DNA from: Muricea muricata
Taxonomy: Eukaryota; Cnidaria; Anthozoa; Malacalcyonacea; Plexauridae
Assembly (NCBI GenBank): GCA_963855995.1
Contig: OY979729.1
Location: forward strand, 6,156,115-6,220,114
Length of the DNA stretch: 64,000 nt
Reading direction: 5' to 3'
This document shows positions 46,200-57,201 of this stretch, piece after piece (position 1 is the first letter of the stretch; each line of letters starts with the position of its first letter). The position numbers and the translations under genes were made by a program. Below the pieces are notes generated by a model, which ran no database searches, was not told the origin of the DNA, and was given only the letters and a program-made list of their open reading frames with translations.

Positions 46200-47010
46200 C
46201 TGCCTGGCGGTGAGTTAGCCGCTGTCATCACAACTCCGTTCGACAACGACGATCTTAGCGTCTGCCTGAATTGCAACAATGTGGCCTGGTTTTCCGCAAC
46301 GAAAAAACGTAACTTTTGATCGTGGACGTTCTTGTTGCTTGATTGCTGCGGCATTTAACTGCTGCGAAATGCTTACTTGCTTTCGGGCGTTTTCTGTCGA
46401 GTTGCTAGCTCGGTAATTAGACCCACGAGTTGGTCGACATCCGCTGTCGGTTTTTGTGTCCCTGTGCTTGGGCTCGTATTTGCACAATGTGGGGCAGGTG
46501 CGTCGTGATCTGCGATTGCTCAAACGTTGGACCAAGGTTAGCATCTCGCTTAAGTTTGGTGTAGAATTGTGAGCCAAAAGTTTTCCTCGTACTAAACTCA
46601 GCAGACTGCGCATGATTTGACAAGTGAAAACAGCAGATTTGACGTCTCCAGCGAGTTTGGGGTCGACTGGTTGGGATGTATCTCATTTTCAAACCGTCAG
46701 GTCTTCATCAGTACGAAGCATTCGGGTTTCAAATTTTGCATAGTAATTACCCCTCTCAACTGTTGGACACAGAGCTTACTTTAGTTTTTTTGCTGCGGTG
46801 GTCTAGGTAGCTCTTTCTTCGGCAGGAGTGGCGTAGAAATGCGTAGCTGCTTGTCCCTGTAGGAACGCAGGCAATTTCTTAATCTTATCGTCGTCTTTCC
46901 GACCACATGCGTAAAGCGTGTGTAAAACTCTTTCAGTCATTCAACAAAATCGTCTTCGTCGAACTTTGATGGAAGAATGCTCGTATAGCTTCTTTGGTCC
47001 AGTTTTACCG
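46200..47010 (-). pseudogene. Gypsy gag remnant with zinc knuckle
   Basis: Just inside the 5' LTR the minus strand reads LPSKFDEDDFVEWLKEFY-like sequence with stops (near 46935-46990), then KKLPAFLQGQAATHFYATPA in pieces, and further on the region FFRCGKPGHIVAI (46280-46310). The last is a CCHC nucleocapsid knuckle whose first Cys is lost (C to F) and whose final Cys is replaced. The first TGG of CTGGTGACAGCGG at the LTR edge (47009-47020) is a plausible tRNA primer-binding site. Confidence 0.78.
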
Positions 47011-47020
47011 CTGTCACCAG

Positions 47021-47220
47021 TGGTAACGTATCGAGACACTAAAAACACTCTCAACGTTTAACAATCTATTCAGTATCGTTCTTACATGCACAGCCCATTC
47101 TCTCCGGGTGCACAGTCACTCTCCCTGGATTACGTGAAACCCTACTTCTTAAATCCTTAATGCTAATTTTTTACAATATTCTGTCATAACAATGTCAAGC
47201 AATTACAATATCATGTTACA
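47021..47220 (-). repeat. 5' LTR of the nested Gypsy
   Basis: Minus-strand TGTAACATGATATTG to ACGTTACCA. It differs from the 3' LTR at a noticeable fraction of sites and by a small indel (ATTTAGAGT against TTTTAGT), so the insertion is not recent. Confidence 0.93.
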
Positions 47221-47976
47221 TATGTATGAATAACGTTTAATGGAAAGGTGATTGCTCCAAAATAATGCCTACATGGATAAATACTAGGGTACCTGCGAGG
47301 TAGGGAATGCTGCGGAGGTTTTAAAGGCTAAAAGTGGTTGGAAATTTTTGTTTACATTTTGCTCGATCTTTCTCCAGCTCGGGGCAACCTTGCTTCCAGA
47401 GATGTTAACTGTGGGTACGAAATTTATTCAATAATATCAATGTGTGTACTACGACTTTGGGTCTGATCAAAATAGAGATTAATGAGAATAAGTTATTAGA
47501 AAAAAGAACTCACACATATTTAGTTTAAATAACAATGCATAGTTTAGTTTTGCGGTATAATTATTGCGTAGACATGCGTGTCTATGCTAAGCAATATCCA
47601 GCCATTTATTTATATTCCATTCTTTACTTGGACAACATTGGTCGAGTCTTCCATTTCAAAATTATATCGGTGAAGTTTTGAAGCTATTTCAAAATGTGGA
47701 AAGACCCTCCAATACAAACAGTGCCATCAAAATAATTAGTATACATTGACAAAATTATAGTTTCACCCTCACTTGCAGTAGTTGTAACTTTTACTAACCA
47801 ACAAGATTGCTATGATATGAATCTCTCAATCTAATAAATATTTTGGGGTTTTCTATTATTTTGGCGGTCCTTCTCAGGGGCCAAATTTGGGGGAAGGGAT
47901 ATTGCATGAAAGTCGGTCCTCAAATAATTGTGCAATTACAATTAAATTAAAACGATTAAATTGTCATCAATCGCAA

Positions 47977-48319
47977 TGGACCATTCCCCAATTAGACAAA
48001 CTTTTAAATTTGAAAACAATTTTAGCACAGTTGGAAAGAGCTTCCTAAATTTAGTGAAATTGTGAGATTTGGTTCTAAAATATTGTAAAATGTCGAAAAT
48101 ATAGTAATGTAAAGTTTGCGAATTTTGTATACTTTTATATTACGCGGGAAAAAGTGTTACCAAATGTTACCAGATTTCCACATAGAGGTAACGTTTTTCC
48201 CTGCGTAATACAAAAGTATACAAAATTCGCAAACTTTACAGGGCAATTTAGGATGCTCATTCCAGCTGTGCTAATTGATTTTCCGAATTCAAAAGTTTGT
48301 CTAATAGGGGAATGGTCCA
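47977..48319. mobile_element. Palindromic MITE, family P, copy 1
   Basis: TGGACCATTCCCCAATTAGA at 47977 mirrors TCTAATAGGGGAATGGTCCA ending at 48319. The inner arms GTAAAGTTTGCGAATTTTGT and ACAAAATTCGCAAACTTTAC are exact, leading to GGGAAAAAGTGTTACC/GGTAACGTTTTTCCC around a loop of about 30 bp. The left arm has an extra 60 bp. It lies in element B. Confidence 0.88.
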
Positions 48320-48870
48320 TTTTCTTCTAAAATATTATAAATTTGCAAAGATTGTGGCAGAAGATCAATGCTCGAACCACGGGAAATGGCCTTTTCCAGC
48401 TCAAGATTTTAAAATGTTCCAGGGTCCATTCCCCGGACCCCCTATAAAGCACGATTATGTATTACGAACGTCCCCACCATCACAAGTATGTACATAATTA
48501 AGAAGTCGGTCCCAGAATCGAGTACCTTCTTCAATTTTTTTGAATTTGCGCCTCTGATCCATCTAGATATCCCTCTAATGTCTTTCTTCAGTATGAATAG
48601 TTTACTGCATATATAATCGCACAATCAAGATAACTCTAGGAAACAAAAACAACTGACCAACTCTTTATTGAGCAATAATTTCCCAAATTGGCAATATATG
48701 GTGACGAGTGACCAATAGGCTAATAGAGTACATTCGCTGAGAACGACAGAAACTTCACCCAGAAACTGCAAAGTTTCTTTTAACGAGCCATTATGGCCAT
48801 AAAATATCAACATTTCCACAACATTAGCAAAGTAAAGTCTCAGAGCATGACGGTTTTATGCACACAACAA

Positions 48871-49094
48871 GGCCATTTACACGAGAAACAAAAATTCGTG
48901 ACTTATATAAGACGCGTTTTATTTGGGTCGCGAGCCGACTAGCGTAAGAACATGGGTTACTACTGTTCCAAAATAAGTCGCAACTTAACAGAACGTAACA
49001 GAAACTGACTTAGTAGACATGCATAGCTAAATAAGACGCAACTTAATTAAGACGCGACTTATAAATTCTTGTTTAAACTCGGTATAAATTGCCC
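48871..49094. mobile_element. MITE related to the one at 31940-32300
   Basis: GGCCATTTACACGAGAAACA at 48871 is inverted against TCGGTATAAATTGCCC at 49094. The inner arms (GACTTATATAAGACGCG; GACGCGACTTATAAATT) also pair. The GGCCATTTATACGAG terminus is shared with 31940-32300. Both sit in element B. Confidence 0.8.
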
Positions 49095-49920
49095 TAACGC
49101 ATGGTTCTTAAGTACACGGCTTTAAAAGATGTTGGTATTGAAATTTAGAATTAAATTTAAAAGTGTAACTATTTTAAAACTAATAGTGGAGAACTTTAAT
49201 GTTAAATCTACAGCTGAAATATGTTATTACAATAAACAGGAAACAGTCTGGTCAGTATACTCAGGTCGCGTGGAATGTAAATGCAGTATATGCGCAAAAC
49301 ATGATGATTCAATAAAGTAGATATGCTACATAATATACGTCTTTATACGATAACATGATGTAAGGTATGCATGTGTAGTCAAAATGTTTTCTCAGAACAC
49401 GGGCAAGTTGTAGTTTCATACTGTCTACAGACGTCCGTACACTATGATCAGCCACTATTTCTTTGCGAGTTAAAAGGTTGAGATAAAGCGGCAAAACGTA
49501 CAATGGTAAAACCACGAGTATTACTGACCACGAAACTGCAGTTTTATGGTTTCACCGCATGCAATATAACTGACAATTCTCGCTGAAGCCCCCTTTGAAA
49601 CTTTACACACTGGGGAGCTTGACACTCGTTTGCTTAATTAACGCTCGGTCGCTCCACAGCAATAACAAGTTATAGAAATTCCGTATCCGGGGACTGGAAA
49701 CGACAGTGACCTTGGCAGCAAAATTGCTTTTCAATACGTCTTGTCGTGTACTATGCAAAATTTAACGAGTTTGAAATAAGAATAACTTAGCTATGCTCGC
49801 AGTTTTATATTCATTAAACATACTTGTCCAACTAGCGACGTCACAACTTTCATTGCTGAATCAGCAATTTATATTTTGTACTTTTTTGCGAATAACTTCG
49901 CAAATGGAAGCAATAGTCTA

Positions 49921-51020
49921 CTATAGTTAACGGCCAGTTAGCTTTTTTATGCTCTTTTACATGAAACAATAGAACATATTGCCAGCATTCTATAATCAAA
50001 ACATGTTCTTTTACGTGCTCGAAATTGCATAAATTGGGCACGGAATTGTACGAATTATAAATTTATAATAAAATTTTGCTATCGATATTGTTCGCCACAT
50101 TTCATAGAACTTCGCGCCATCTAGCGGGAATTTGAAATTTTGACGTTTAAAATCAGATTGGGAACAGAAAATTTAGAACATGTACCCATAGATTAAAAAA
50201 TAGAAGGCAGATTTGGAGAGCACTTGCAACAGACACTAGATGGGGTGGGGGTGCTTTAAATCTGAAAAAGCTACACGAACTGCTGTTTTTAATAGCTTAA
50301 AGTCGAATTCACTTTCTTTCTGCGCAACTGGTTACGAACATTGATTGCATAGGCTTGTTTGTTTGTATACCGTATTTTACTCTTAATGCATACCAGTTTT
50401 TATTCCGTTTAATCCCTGAAATTTAACCGCTTTGTTCGTAACGAGGTAATTTCTGAAATATCCTATCGAAATTTAGAGCTAAATAATCTAATTATAGGGG
50501 CTATTTTTCAGTTCCTTTTTTATGTATGATGCATGACATAATAACATTAAATTCCAACGCAGGACTTTACAGCAGGAATTCAAATTTAATTATCAATTGT
50601 TTAAAACGACATATGTAAACAAAAACACCAAGCAACTTTTACGCCCACAAAGTGTACACTGAGCGGATTTGACTTCTAGTTTAGAAAACAAGTTATCTAA
50701 TCAGTTAATTAATTCACGAAGTTATTTTGAAAACCTCCACTACGTCGTGATTTTTTTTTCTCTTTTCTCATGAATTATTAATGAGTTTTTTCAGAAAAAA
50801 CGGTCAACTGACCCATCTCTACCACTGTGCATAATCTATTCTACTGTACACTATATTAATTGCTTCTTTTTTACGTAAATGCTACAAAGCGAGAAAATTT
50901 GTAAGTCTATAATGACACAGACTATTTGCAATTTGCATTAGAGACTAAAGGTCGAACTGAGCAGGAAGAACAAAACATTTTACAACAGTTAGAAAGAACA
51001 TTTTCAAGTACAGTTGTAAA
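49921..51020. other. No gene recognised
   Basis: AT-rich sequence with no supported feature. Confidence 0.45.
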
Positions 51021-51234
51021 GTTTGGTGGCGAAATGTTTTAAAATACGGAAAATATAGCCCTGCGAAGTTTGCAATATTTGTATATATTTGTACTGCGCG
51101 TGGAAAAAGTTACTATTTTTGAGACGAAATTGCCGTGAAAATGGTGACTTTTTCCTGCGTGCTAGGAGTATACAAGAAATTTTCAAACGTGACAGGGCTG
51201 TAATTTCCGTATTTTACAACATTTCGCATGAAAC
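51021..51234. mobile_element. Palindromic MITE, family P, copy 2
   Basis: The arms GAAATGTTTTAAAATACGGA and TCCGTATTTTACAACATTTC are inverse, followed inward by TAGCCCTGCGAAGTTTGC and GAAAAAGTTAC/GTGACTTTTTC. The inner arm is a diverged version of the element at 47977-48319. Confidence 0.88.
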
Positions 51235-52751
51235 TTAGCATTTCTACTAATCTTCAGGATTAATATTCACGATTACACTATTTAAACAGTGCAGTAAATG
51301 CAAATTTGTTCCAAAACATGTCAAGAAAAACGTTGGCATGATCATAGACATGAATGTAAGACTTCGTACTATCCAAGTTAATAACCTAACTAAGCGCCCA
51401 ATTAGGTTGCGAAAAAAGAACACTACTGGGTGAAATTCTGGGTGGAAACAAGTACAGGAAATTGAGCAAGCGCGTAAAAATAACTGCGAAAGAGGAAAAG
51501 AAACACGAAGCAGGTAGAGACAGTGACATTGTATCCGCTTACATTTCAAATGTTAACTCCATGGACTATCGGCCTGACCAAAGGATATAGTTCAAAAGAT
51601 GTTACAAGAGGAATCGGAATCATTTTCAAAGGACGGTGAAATCGGTGATGCCAAAGGCTTGCAGATGAATATAAACCTAACTCACACGATTCCCGTGCAA
51701 AAAAACATATACAGCCGTGCCCCGAGGTAAAACAGTACGTAGAAGACCCTTTGAACAGATGATGGGTACAGAGGTCACGATCAGCGTATTCATCACCAGT
51801 TGTCTGTGTGCGAAAGAAGGACAGAACGCTTAGGCTGCGTATTGATTATCGACAGTTAAATCAGAAAGCGGTTCCCGATCGACATCCCTTACCCCGTGTT
51901 CAGGCCTTCCAGGACAGTCTTGGTGGTAATAACTGGTTCCTTTGCTTGACCAGGGTAAGGCTTACCATCAAGGCTATATAACGCCTGAAAGTCGGCATAA
52001 AACAGCATTTATTACTCCTTGGGGATTATTCGAATGGGTACGCATCCCATTTGGTCTGATTAACGCACCAGGAGAATTCCAGTGGCTCATGGAAGATTGT
52101 TTACAAAGCTTTAGAGACGATATCTGTACCCCTTATCTCGATGATGGGACTGTTCAGCAAGTCATTCCAAGATTATGTACACCACGTTCGACAAGTACTG
52201 CAACGACTTCTGACGAATGGAATCAAACTCAAACCAGAAAAATGTAAGCTTTTTCAGAAGGAAGTGAACTATCTCGGTCAGATTGTTTCATCAGAAGGTT
52301 ATAGACCAGACCCCTCGAAGATTAATGCAGTAACGGTGTTAAAACACTCCATTTCAGCCAATGTAGGGGAAGTAAGGAAACTGCTTGGACTACAAGGACC
52401 GCCTTCTAATATTTCCAAAACGACAAGTAAGACTGATAAATCTAATAAAGCTGGATTTCTATCATCATAAAAACAAGTTGTATGGCGAAAAGAATGTTAA
52501 GATAACCTTAAGGAACTATTAAATCATTTAACGAGTCCACCAATTATGGGATACCCTAATTACAATGACCCATTTGTTTTAAATACAGACGCCTCACTAC
52601 AAGGACTCGGGACTCTCTCTCAGTGACTGAGTCAAGCAGAAAAAAATACCATTCTGGAAAACTAGAGATGCTAAAACTTAAATGGGCAGTGTGTGAACAT
52701 TTTAGCGATTACCTATATTACCTATATTTACTATAAGGTACAGTCAGACTA

Positions 52752-52882
52752 GAGGCCGGTTGTACTTTTTAATCACTGTTTTGTAGTTAAATAATGATTA
52801 AGCACAAAATACGTGGTTCTGATTGGTTGATGTTTCAAGTAGTGACAGTTAACTTTATTCACTGTTTTATACAACCGGCCCC
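52752..52882. mobile_element. 131-bp MITE inside the Gypsy RNase H
   Basis: GAGGCCGGTTGTA at 52752 and TACAACCGGCCCC ending at 52882 are inverted. The inner arms AATCACTGTTTTGTA/TTCACTGTTTTATAC are partly direct. It separates RNase H remnants on either side of the insertion. Confidence 0.85.
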
Positions 52883-54214
52883 AGGACGTTCAAACACAGA
52901 TGCAGATGTGCTCTCTAGGATGCCAGTGGATTTCTACACGTGCACGAGAGTGTGGAAGATGGCTCCCTTAAAAGATAAAAGCAAGTATTCATAATCAGCG
53001 ACACTGTTTAGGTTTCCGCATTTGCACACGATCTTTTGGAGATGGACAGAGAATTCCTTGCCGAGAACCAACCTGCCATTCCTAAGCATACAATTCTACA
53101 GGCCTAAAAACAACACGGCATTATTGGCCGAGTACTAGCCTTTTAACTCGAAAGACGACGCCTATCTCTTCAGAACACGAAGCGAGAACTACCTGATACG
53201 AAATCTTTGTTGCGACAGTGGCACAGACTCAAAATTGGTAAAGACGGTTTGTTACGACGTGAAAGTGGTCCTCGAAAACAGTTAGTGTTACCGAGTAAGT
53301 TCTACCGAACCATTTTCAAGGAACTTCACCAAGACATGGGGCACTTAGGTGCTAAAAGAGTGACCCGTAGCTAGAGAACGTTTCTACTGGCCTAATATGA
53401 GAAAAGATATTACCCACTTCGTCACCAATATTTGTAGATGTCTGAAACAACGGAAACCTACTTTGGAACATAACGACGTCATCTCCTTGAGAGATGTTAT
53501 ATTTTCTGGTTATCGTGGACCATTTTACCCGTTTTGCGCAAGCGTACCCCACTGAAAACAGGTCAAGCACAACAGCGGCTGAAAATTTCTATAAAGATTT
53601 CGTACACCGGTTTGATTTCCCAGCAAAAACTCTGCATGACGAACGAAGAGAATTTGAAAACAAGTTGTATCATCAACTAGAGAAACTTAGTGGAGTTCAC
53701 CCTTACCACCTACAGACAAACAGGAAGGATGAACGGTTTAACAGGGCATTGTCGTCGATGTTACGTACGCTGCCCGATAGAATGAGCAAATGGAAGGACG
53801 CCGTGAACAAAATGGTACACGCATGCAATTGCACTCTCAACGAAGTAACTGGGTTTTCGCAATTTTCCCTTATATTCGGTCGGTCACCAAGGTTACCAGT
53901 AGACCTATTGTTTGGAACATCATCTGATGTGGCGAAAGGGAATCATACGGATTATGTAAAATAATGGAAGAGCGCTATGAAAGACGCCTACGCTAAAGTT
54001 ATCAGCGACATCAGTAAAGCTGCAACAGCGGGAAAAACTATACGAACATTGGCAGCGAAAGGTGCTTGAGCTAAAGTCATTTCCTGAACGTACGCAAATA
54101 CGAAACATTTCCAAAATAATGCAAATGCCAACATAGAGACAGATTCATAATTTATGATCGCAAATTCCGTTTCACACTGTTAAGGCCAAGTGATCGCGTG
54201 TTGGTCAGGAACGC

Positions 54215-54225
54215 GGGGGGGGGGG
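54215..54225. repeat. G homopolymer run
   Basis: A run of about ten G within the Gypsy 3' part. Confidence 0.85.
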
Positions 54226-54438
54226 GCGTGGAAAGCTCAGATTGTACTATGAATAACCAACTTTACGAAGTAGTGGAATAGAATGGAGAGTTACCTATCA
54301 ACCTGAAAGGTAACGCGAAGGGAGGATCTCGACTACTACATGGAAATCCTCTTCTCTCCAGTTACTTTTTACCACCAGATAATCCTGAAAGCATCGAACC
54401 AGTCGCCCAACAGCAAGAAAGAAAGAGTAAGGCTGAAG

Positions 54439-54534
54439 TGTCCACACCTAAACTTGTCCACACCTAAACTTGTCCACACCTAAACTTGTCCACACCTAAA
54501 CTTGTCCACACCTAAACTTGTCCACACCTAAACT
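54439..54534 (+). repeat. 16-bp minisatellite, six copies, in the Gypsy C-terminus
   Basis: TCCACACCTAAACTTG repeats about six times without variation. Sixteen is not a multiple of three and the unit contains TAA in one register, so every frame meets a stop within three units. The expansion itself would truncate any protein. Confidence 0.95.
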
Positions 54535-55027
54535 GGAAGTACAAGACGCGGTCACAATGATAGAAGGGAAAGAACCGCCTGTCAACAACGTGTTAACCCA
54601 TGAAGATGCTGACGAAAATGCCCTGGAGCCTCACCACCAGTTCAAGATACACAACCAGAGCAACAACGGATAGACATGATGGCTCAACATCCAGTGCGGA
54701 ATGGGCGTCCAGCCTCGACGTGCACTTGCTCCACCGCCATGGTTCTGGCCCTTACCTCCCATTTCTTTTTTGGACTTCACCTTTATTCCACCAGCAGAGT
54801 TACATGTACCACGGAACACCATACCTACCTTTTTAAGTAACAAACGTTTTATATTGTGCTACCCGATGCATGAAGAAAAACAACTTGTTGGGTTTTCTAA
54901 GTATTACCATAAAGAAGATAAATGTGTATTATCTTAGTAATAAGCCTTAGGTAAAGACGATAAGCACAGAACCAGAACACGGAACAAAGCCGAGTTTTAA
55001 ATACAAGTTGCAATACTATAAAAGTTG

Positions 55028-55156
55028 AAATATAATTTTGTGGAAACACCACGTAAGTTAATTATCGCAGCGTGCTTACTTGACTCACCACCTGACGTCT
55101 CATCTGTTCGTTTGTGCCATAATAAACATACGTGGTGTTTCCACAAAATTATATTT
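55028..55156. mobile_element. 129-bp MITE with about 29-bp TIRs
   Basis: AAATATAATTTTGTGGAAAC and GTTTCCACAAAATTATATTT are exact inverses, continuing inward through ACCACGTA/TACGTGGT. Confidence 0.92.
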
Positions 55157-56089
55157 TAATTTGATATTCACCATGCAAACATGCAAGGATCTATAAAAGA
55201 TACTGGATATTGTTCTTTTTACGTTGGTAACACATGGGTTCGTTTTTGCATACCGCATCGTCCAATATTTTGAAGGAAGTAAACAAGTTTATTCTGGTTA
55301 AACCGCTATTTGTCGGTTAGTCGTTGACTAAATGCGAGCCCACGATGTAAACAAAAGGTTGGTAGTATTCATGAATAATTACGACAATTCTTTAACAATG
55401 CTCTAAGTTTTTCATTGTTTTAGTTTTTTGCTTTCTTAGGTTCCTTGACGAAACTAATGACGGTTTGGCCTAATTATTCATCAAAACTACCAGCACAAAA
55501 TAAAATAATTTTTTGAGGCATGAAACATATATTCTGATTTATTGATTGTTTCCGTAATTAAGTCCTTGTAACTGGTGCAAAAGATGTTCGCATGTATGTA
55601 CAGTGAAAGTACTTTTGAATCATTAATTCTGATCTCGAACCGAACAATTGCACAAAATAATTCGCCTCGGAAGAGGAATTTGGATGTAACCAAGAAACCA
55701 AATGCAGAACGTGCGCAATGAAAGAGGAATGTAAATACTGCAGAGCCTTACTTTCTTGTTTCCGTATCATAAGTAGGGGGGGGGGGGGGGGTCGGAAGAG
55801 CGGGCATCATATTTCCTAGGAAATATCTTTGGGGACAAATTTCCTTGTACACGAAACACGGCCCGCTTAAAATGTGCGTCCCAAAAAACAAATGTTAGTG
55901 GATAACAAACAAATTACAAATTCGTGGGTTTTTTAAGCATGGCTGATATAATGTAAAAATTGCTTTTGCTTGCATTGGTATATGCATGTTAGGAAACGAC
56001 AAATTATCCGAGCAAGGTACAAATGCAGCTTCCGAACAAGAATATCGTTTCATAGGCTAAATAAACCACGAGTTGCCTTAGTTGAAGCA
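55157..56089. other. No gene recognised; long G run
   Basis: Holds a 17-base G run at about 55777-55793. Short open frames only. Confidence 0.5.
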
Positions 56090-57201
56090 TTTTAAGCCTA
56101 TTTCATCAATCAACGAGAAAGATTTTTATGGATGCATCCACGTTCGCAAATTATGTTCCACATAGTCGATCAACAACACAACGATGAACTGTGGTACGTA
56201 AATTTTCGAGTGAGAAAAAGAACGTTTCAGTTTATTTTAGACAAAATTCACCAAGAAATATCTCGTAAAAGTAATCCATGCGTGACCCAGTTACAGGAAA
56301 ACGACCTCTGGCTCTAACGTTGTGCTATTTACCCCCTATCACGAGCATCGAACAGTTACAAATCTGTTTGGCGTGTCTCGGTTTGTGTGTCAGTGCGTAC
56401 GAGAAGTAAGCCGTGTGATAATAAAGCGCTTTCCAAAGCCCACCACCTTCCCTAAGGGAGACGACCTTCTTAATGTTCTCCAAGATTACGAAGAAAAGTG
56501 AGGATTTCCCATGTGCACTGGTGCAATAGATGGCACACACGTACCAATAATAGCACCAGCTGATCGCAACACAGAATACGTGAATCGTAAAGGCTGTCAT
56601 AGTATTGTCATGCAAGCAGTAACTGACTGCAATTACATGTTCCGGGATGTAGTGATAGGATGCCCTGGTAGCGTCCAACTATGATGCACGGGTTCTTTCT
56701 AACTCTACAATTCTCACAAAGGGAAGTGAGAAACGTCTTTTTCCTAATGATCTCGTTAACAAAAATTGGCGGAGTCCAAATAGCACCTTATCCTTTGGGC
56801 GAACCAGCTTACCCTCTCTTACCATAATTGATCGAGGGATATCCCAGTAAGGAAGCCACTGAAAGGCGGAAGACGTTTAACTACAACCTCATGCGAGGAT
56901 GACAGTCGAAGATACCTTCAGAAGATGGAAAGGGAGATACACAAGGTTTAGAAACAGATTAGATAAGGAACTAGCTTCTGCAGTTGATGTTATCCACGCG
57001 TCATGTGTTTTGCATAATATTTGCGAACTTCAGAAAAAGAAATTTATGCCGAACTGGCAGGCGGCGGACGCTCTTCAAGACGCTGTTATCGCAGAGCCAA
57101 TGAATGAAATTGAAGCACAACATGCCGACAATATTCTCGATGCTCTGACAGAGTATTTTTCTTATAACAGTTTTCAGTCCGAATGTTTAATGGTCAAGTA
57201 G
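56090..57201 (+). pseudogene. PIF/Harbinger nuclease pseudogene
   Basis: Frames in order: WYVNFRVRKRTFQFILDKI (56190-56250), then GAIDGTHVPIIAPADRN (56520-56570, first catalytic Asp), then VNRKGCHSIVMQAVTDCNY and FRDVVIGCPGSV; KGSEKRLFPNDL in another frame; and finally TVEDTFRRWKGRYTRFRNR and ASCVLHNICELQ (56899-57201), the C-terminal helix region with the catalytic Glu position. This is the standard layout of the Harbinger DDE nuclease. At least three frame shifts and several stops are present. The Myb/SANT-like partner gene and TIRs were not found within 1 kb on either side. Confidence 0.88.

Larger units (their letters stand above)
32755..47220 (-). mobile_element. Ty3/Gypsy LTR retrotransposon, complete outline, 14.5 kb with nested insertions
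   Basis: Two LTRs of about 200 bp (32755-32956 and 47021-47220) enclose minus-strand gag, RT, RNase H and integrase remnants in the order expected for Ty3/Gypsy. Target duplication TATG lies at 32751-32754 and 47221-47224. Without the inserts, the body would be only about 4 kb, so the pol gene also carries deletions. It is inserted in element B. Confidence 0.92.
31720..49920. mobile_element. Element B: second copy of element A, expanded to 18 kb by nested insertions
   Basis: The left end at 31741 (GCGAAGTTATTCGCAAAA, then AAATTGCTGATTCAGCAA, GTGACGTCACTA) is the inverted partner of the right end at 49838-49906 (GACGTCACAAC, TTGCTGAATCAGCAATTTAT, TTTTGCGAATAACTTCGC). Left inner sequence 32600-32754 matches element A 29340-29540 (CACAGCTCAGTTATTATTA; CAGCTGTATACTGGAA). 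Right inner sequence 49665-49860 matches element A 29590-29690 and 30295-30400. The gap between is filled by a Gypsy element and smaller MITEs. Confidence 0.75.
51597..54720 (+). pseudogene. Ty3/Gypsy pol relic (RT, RNase H, integrase), plus strand
   Basis: In order: SPVVCVRKKDRTLRLRIDYR and PDRHPLPRVQAFQDSLGG (RT, about 51790-51930); [32 protein letters not shown] and then PYLDD with the catalytic Asp pair (52134 region); after a frame change [20 protein letters not shown]; RNase H LNTDASLQGLGTLSQ (52580); HHCC finger ELHQDMGHLGAKRVT (53320); integrase core LVIVDHFTRFAQAYPTENRS to FGRSPRLPVDLLFG (53500-53920); and a C-terminal PVRNGRPAS-like tail (about 54690). The core region 53494-53964 is one open frame but its second catalytic Asp segment reads HDERREFE with the Gly replaced. 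Stops, frame shifts and a MITE at 52752-52882 inactivate it. No LTR was recognised. Confidence 0.9.

Noticed and set aside
54600-54937. Overlapping open frames with Pro-rich readings near the Gypsy 3' end
   Set aside because: They are two frames of the same degraded Gypsy C-terminal and flanking sequence; no independent gene signature.
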